Positions 62,891 to 64,000 of a DNA stretch of 64,000 nucleotides are shown piece by piece. The position numbers and the translations under genes are program-made. The stretch's first letter is position 1. Every line of letters starts with the position of its first letter. The notes below the pieces were generated by a model that worked only from the letters and a program-made list of their open reading frames with translations, did no database searches and had not been told where the DNA came from. The stretch is from Sporosarcina sp. HYO08 (GTDB lineage Bacteria; Bacillota; Bacilli; Bacillales_A; Planococcaceae). Location of the stretch: NCBI RefSeq assembly GCF_001563475.1, contig NZ_LPUT01000023.1, positions 124,001-188,000 of the forward strand. The letters run 5' to 3'.

Positions 62891-64000
62891 TTATACCCGT
62901 TTCACAACAATCTCTTCATCCACAACATCGACATGCACATTCACAACATTTTCTTCTTCCAAGATCAAATCTGTTAATGGATCTTCGATTTTGTCTTGAA
63001 TCATTCGGCGAAGTGGACGAGCACCGAAGCGTTTATCGTAACCAAGTTTCACCAATGCTCGTTTGGCTTCAGGAGAAATCGTAATGGCAATATCGTTTTC
63101 TTCAATTGCTTCTTCTAACTCAACAAGCATTAGATCTACGATTTCAAGCAAGTTTTCTTCCGTTAATTCATTGAATGAAACAATTGCATCGAAACGGTTG
63201 AGGAATTCAGGTTTGAAGTAATCCCCTAACGTTTCCAACTTCGTCACAGATTCATGTGCTGGTTGATTGAATCCGACACTTACTCTTCTATCCCCTGTTC
63301 CTGCGTTACTTGTCATAATGATGACCGTATCTTTGAAGCTTACCGTGCGGCCATGTGAATCGGTCAAACGGCCGTCTTCCATAATTTGTAGGAACATATT
63401 TTGCACATCTGGATGTGCTTTTTCAATTTCATCAAGGAGTAAAATCGAATACGGGTTGCGGCGAACTTGTTCCGTCAACTGACCCGCTTCCTCATGTCCG
63501 ACATACCCTGGAGGTGAACCGATAATTTTGGACACCGAATGTTTTTCCATATACTCACTCATATCGAGGCGAATGAGTGCGTCACGTGAACCAAATAACT
63601 CCTCGGCGAGCACTTTTGTGATTTCTGTTTTACCAACACCTGTTGGACCGACGAATAAGAACGATCCAATCGGACGCGTTTTCGATTTCAGTCCTGCACG
63701 GCTGCGTCGAACTGCTTTCGCAATTTTGTCGACTGCTTCTTCTTGCCCAATGACTTTTTTGCGAAGATTGTCAGCGAGATCTTTCATTTTCGCCTGTTCC
63801 GTCGCTTGCAGTTTTGTGACAGGGATTCCCGTTTTCTCTTCTACAATTAGCTCGATATCAGCAACTGTCACTTCTGTATTTTCAACTTCTCCGTTTTCTT
63901 TCGCTTTCTCTAACTGTTTGCGCAGTTGAATTTCCTCATGGCGTAAATGTGCGGCTTTTTCATAGTCTTCCACTTCTGCCGCCTGTTCTTTTTGGACGAC
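62891..64000 (-). CDS. clpC: ATP-dependent Clp protease ATPase subunit ClpC, partial (5' end outside window)
   Basis: The last 369 codons; the frame continues beyond position 64000. It starts in the coiled M-domain/UVR-like region ([20 protein letters not shown]), then the linker ([12 protein letters not shown]) and the full second AAA+ ring: Walker [10 protein letters not shown], Walker [12 protein letters not shown], sensor [25 protein letters not shown]. The UVR-like EYEKAAxLR segment separates ClpC from ClpE/ClpB. It unfolds substrates for ClpP, usually with McsB/MecA adaptors; ctsR-mcsA-mcsB probably lie upstream, outside the window. Confidence 0.93.
   Translation of the reverse strand, partial: VVQKEQAAEVEDYEKAAHLRHEEIQLRKQLEKAKENGEVENTEVTVADIELIVEEKTGIPVTKLQATEQAKMKDLADNLRKKVIGQEEAVDKIAKAVRRSRAGLKSKTRPIGSFLFVGPTGVGKTEITKVLAEELFGSRDALIRLDMSEYMEKHSVSKIIGSPPGYVGHEEAGQLTEQVRRNPYSILLLDEIEKAHPDVQNMFLQIMEDGRLTDSHGRTVSFKDTVIIMTSNAGTGDRRVSVGFNQPAHESVTKLETLGDYFKPEFLNRFDAIVSFNELTEENLLEIVDLMLVELEEAIEENDIAITISPEAKRALVKLGYDKRFGARPLRRMIQDKIEDPLTDLILEEENVVNVHVDVVDEEIVVKRV

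Overview
The window looks like chromosomal DNA of an endospore-forming, low-GC Gram-positive of the order Bacillales. Supporting this are a gerA-type spore germination operon at the left edge, CtpB, YpmR/YpmS, YozE, YpjP, YpgR/CvfC, a citA/citR pair, YoaS/YozG homologues, ClpC at the right edge, strong AGGAGG-type ribosome sites and many U-tailed hairpin terminators. The family Planococcaceae (Sporosarcina or a close relative) is my best guess, made from gene content and memory rather than computation. No rRNA, tRNA, CRISPR array, prophage or intact insertion sequence was found.

Layout. 1-3.1 kb: germinant receptor operon gerA-gerB-gerC (gerC runs off the edge). 3.2-11.8 kb: CAP-domain secreted protein, CobW-type GTPase, CtpB protease, DeoD, YozE, MsrB, MsrA, YpmS, YpmR, DfrA, ThyA. 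12-24.8 kb: NrnA (which degrades pAp, a by-product of sulfur assimilation), a wrecked ytpI, then a sulfate assimilation region: SLC13 permease and cysC, then cysH-sat-cobA-sirB-yezD-cysJ-cysI and sirC. cysC is frameshifted by a perfect 32-bp tandem duplication. 24.8-32.8 kb: a decayed stretch, YpjP, a 23-aa membrane peptide, a methyltransferase, BrxA, an SDR, a thioesterase, a holin-like protein, CvfC and an ABC-F protein. 32.9-38.8 kb: DUF1646 permease, arylamine N-acetyltransferase, proline dehydrogenase, an amino acid ABC permease and binding protein without an ATPase, and a GalT-like protein.

38.8-42.3 kb is the most distinctive locus. A short sigma-54 activator without a sensor domain is preceded by a 40-codon ORF that overlaps it by GTGA. 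It diverges from a near-perfect -24/-12 promoter that drives a glutathione-independent formaldehyde dehydrogenase (fdhA), followed by an aquaglyceroporin. Between fdhA and the channel gene lies a terminator-like hairpin whose loop exposes AGGAGG in front of an 8-codon ORF. I read this as an inducible aldehyde-detoxification and channel module.

42.3-49.8 kb: HAD nucleotidase, CPBP protease, remnants of ymaF and yoaT beside intact yozG and yoaS, a DUF2277 protein, two unknown genes, citA and divergent citR. 49.9-57.5 kb: pyridoxal kinase with a divergent ECF S component, a soluble globin-coupled chemoreceptor with a C-terminal CZB zinc domain, PsiE, SulP, a serine-recombinase-like protein without its catalytic residues, and Mn-catalase. 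57.6-62.8 kb: a YkvI-type permease and the rpiR / M20 / GNAT / enolase-superfamily operon that matches the known N-succinyl route converting D- to L-amino acids. The window ends inside clpC.
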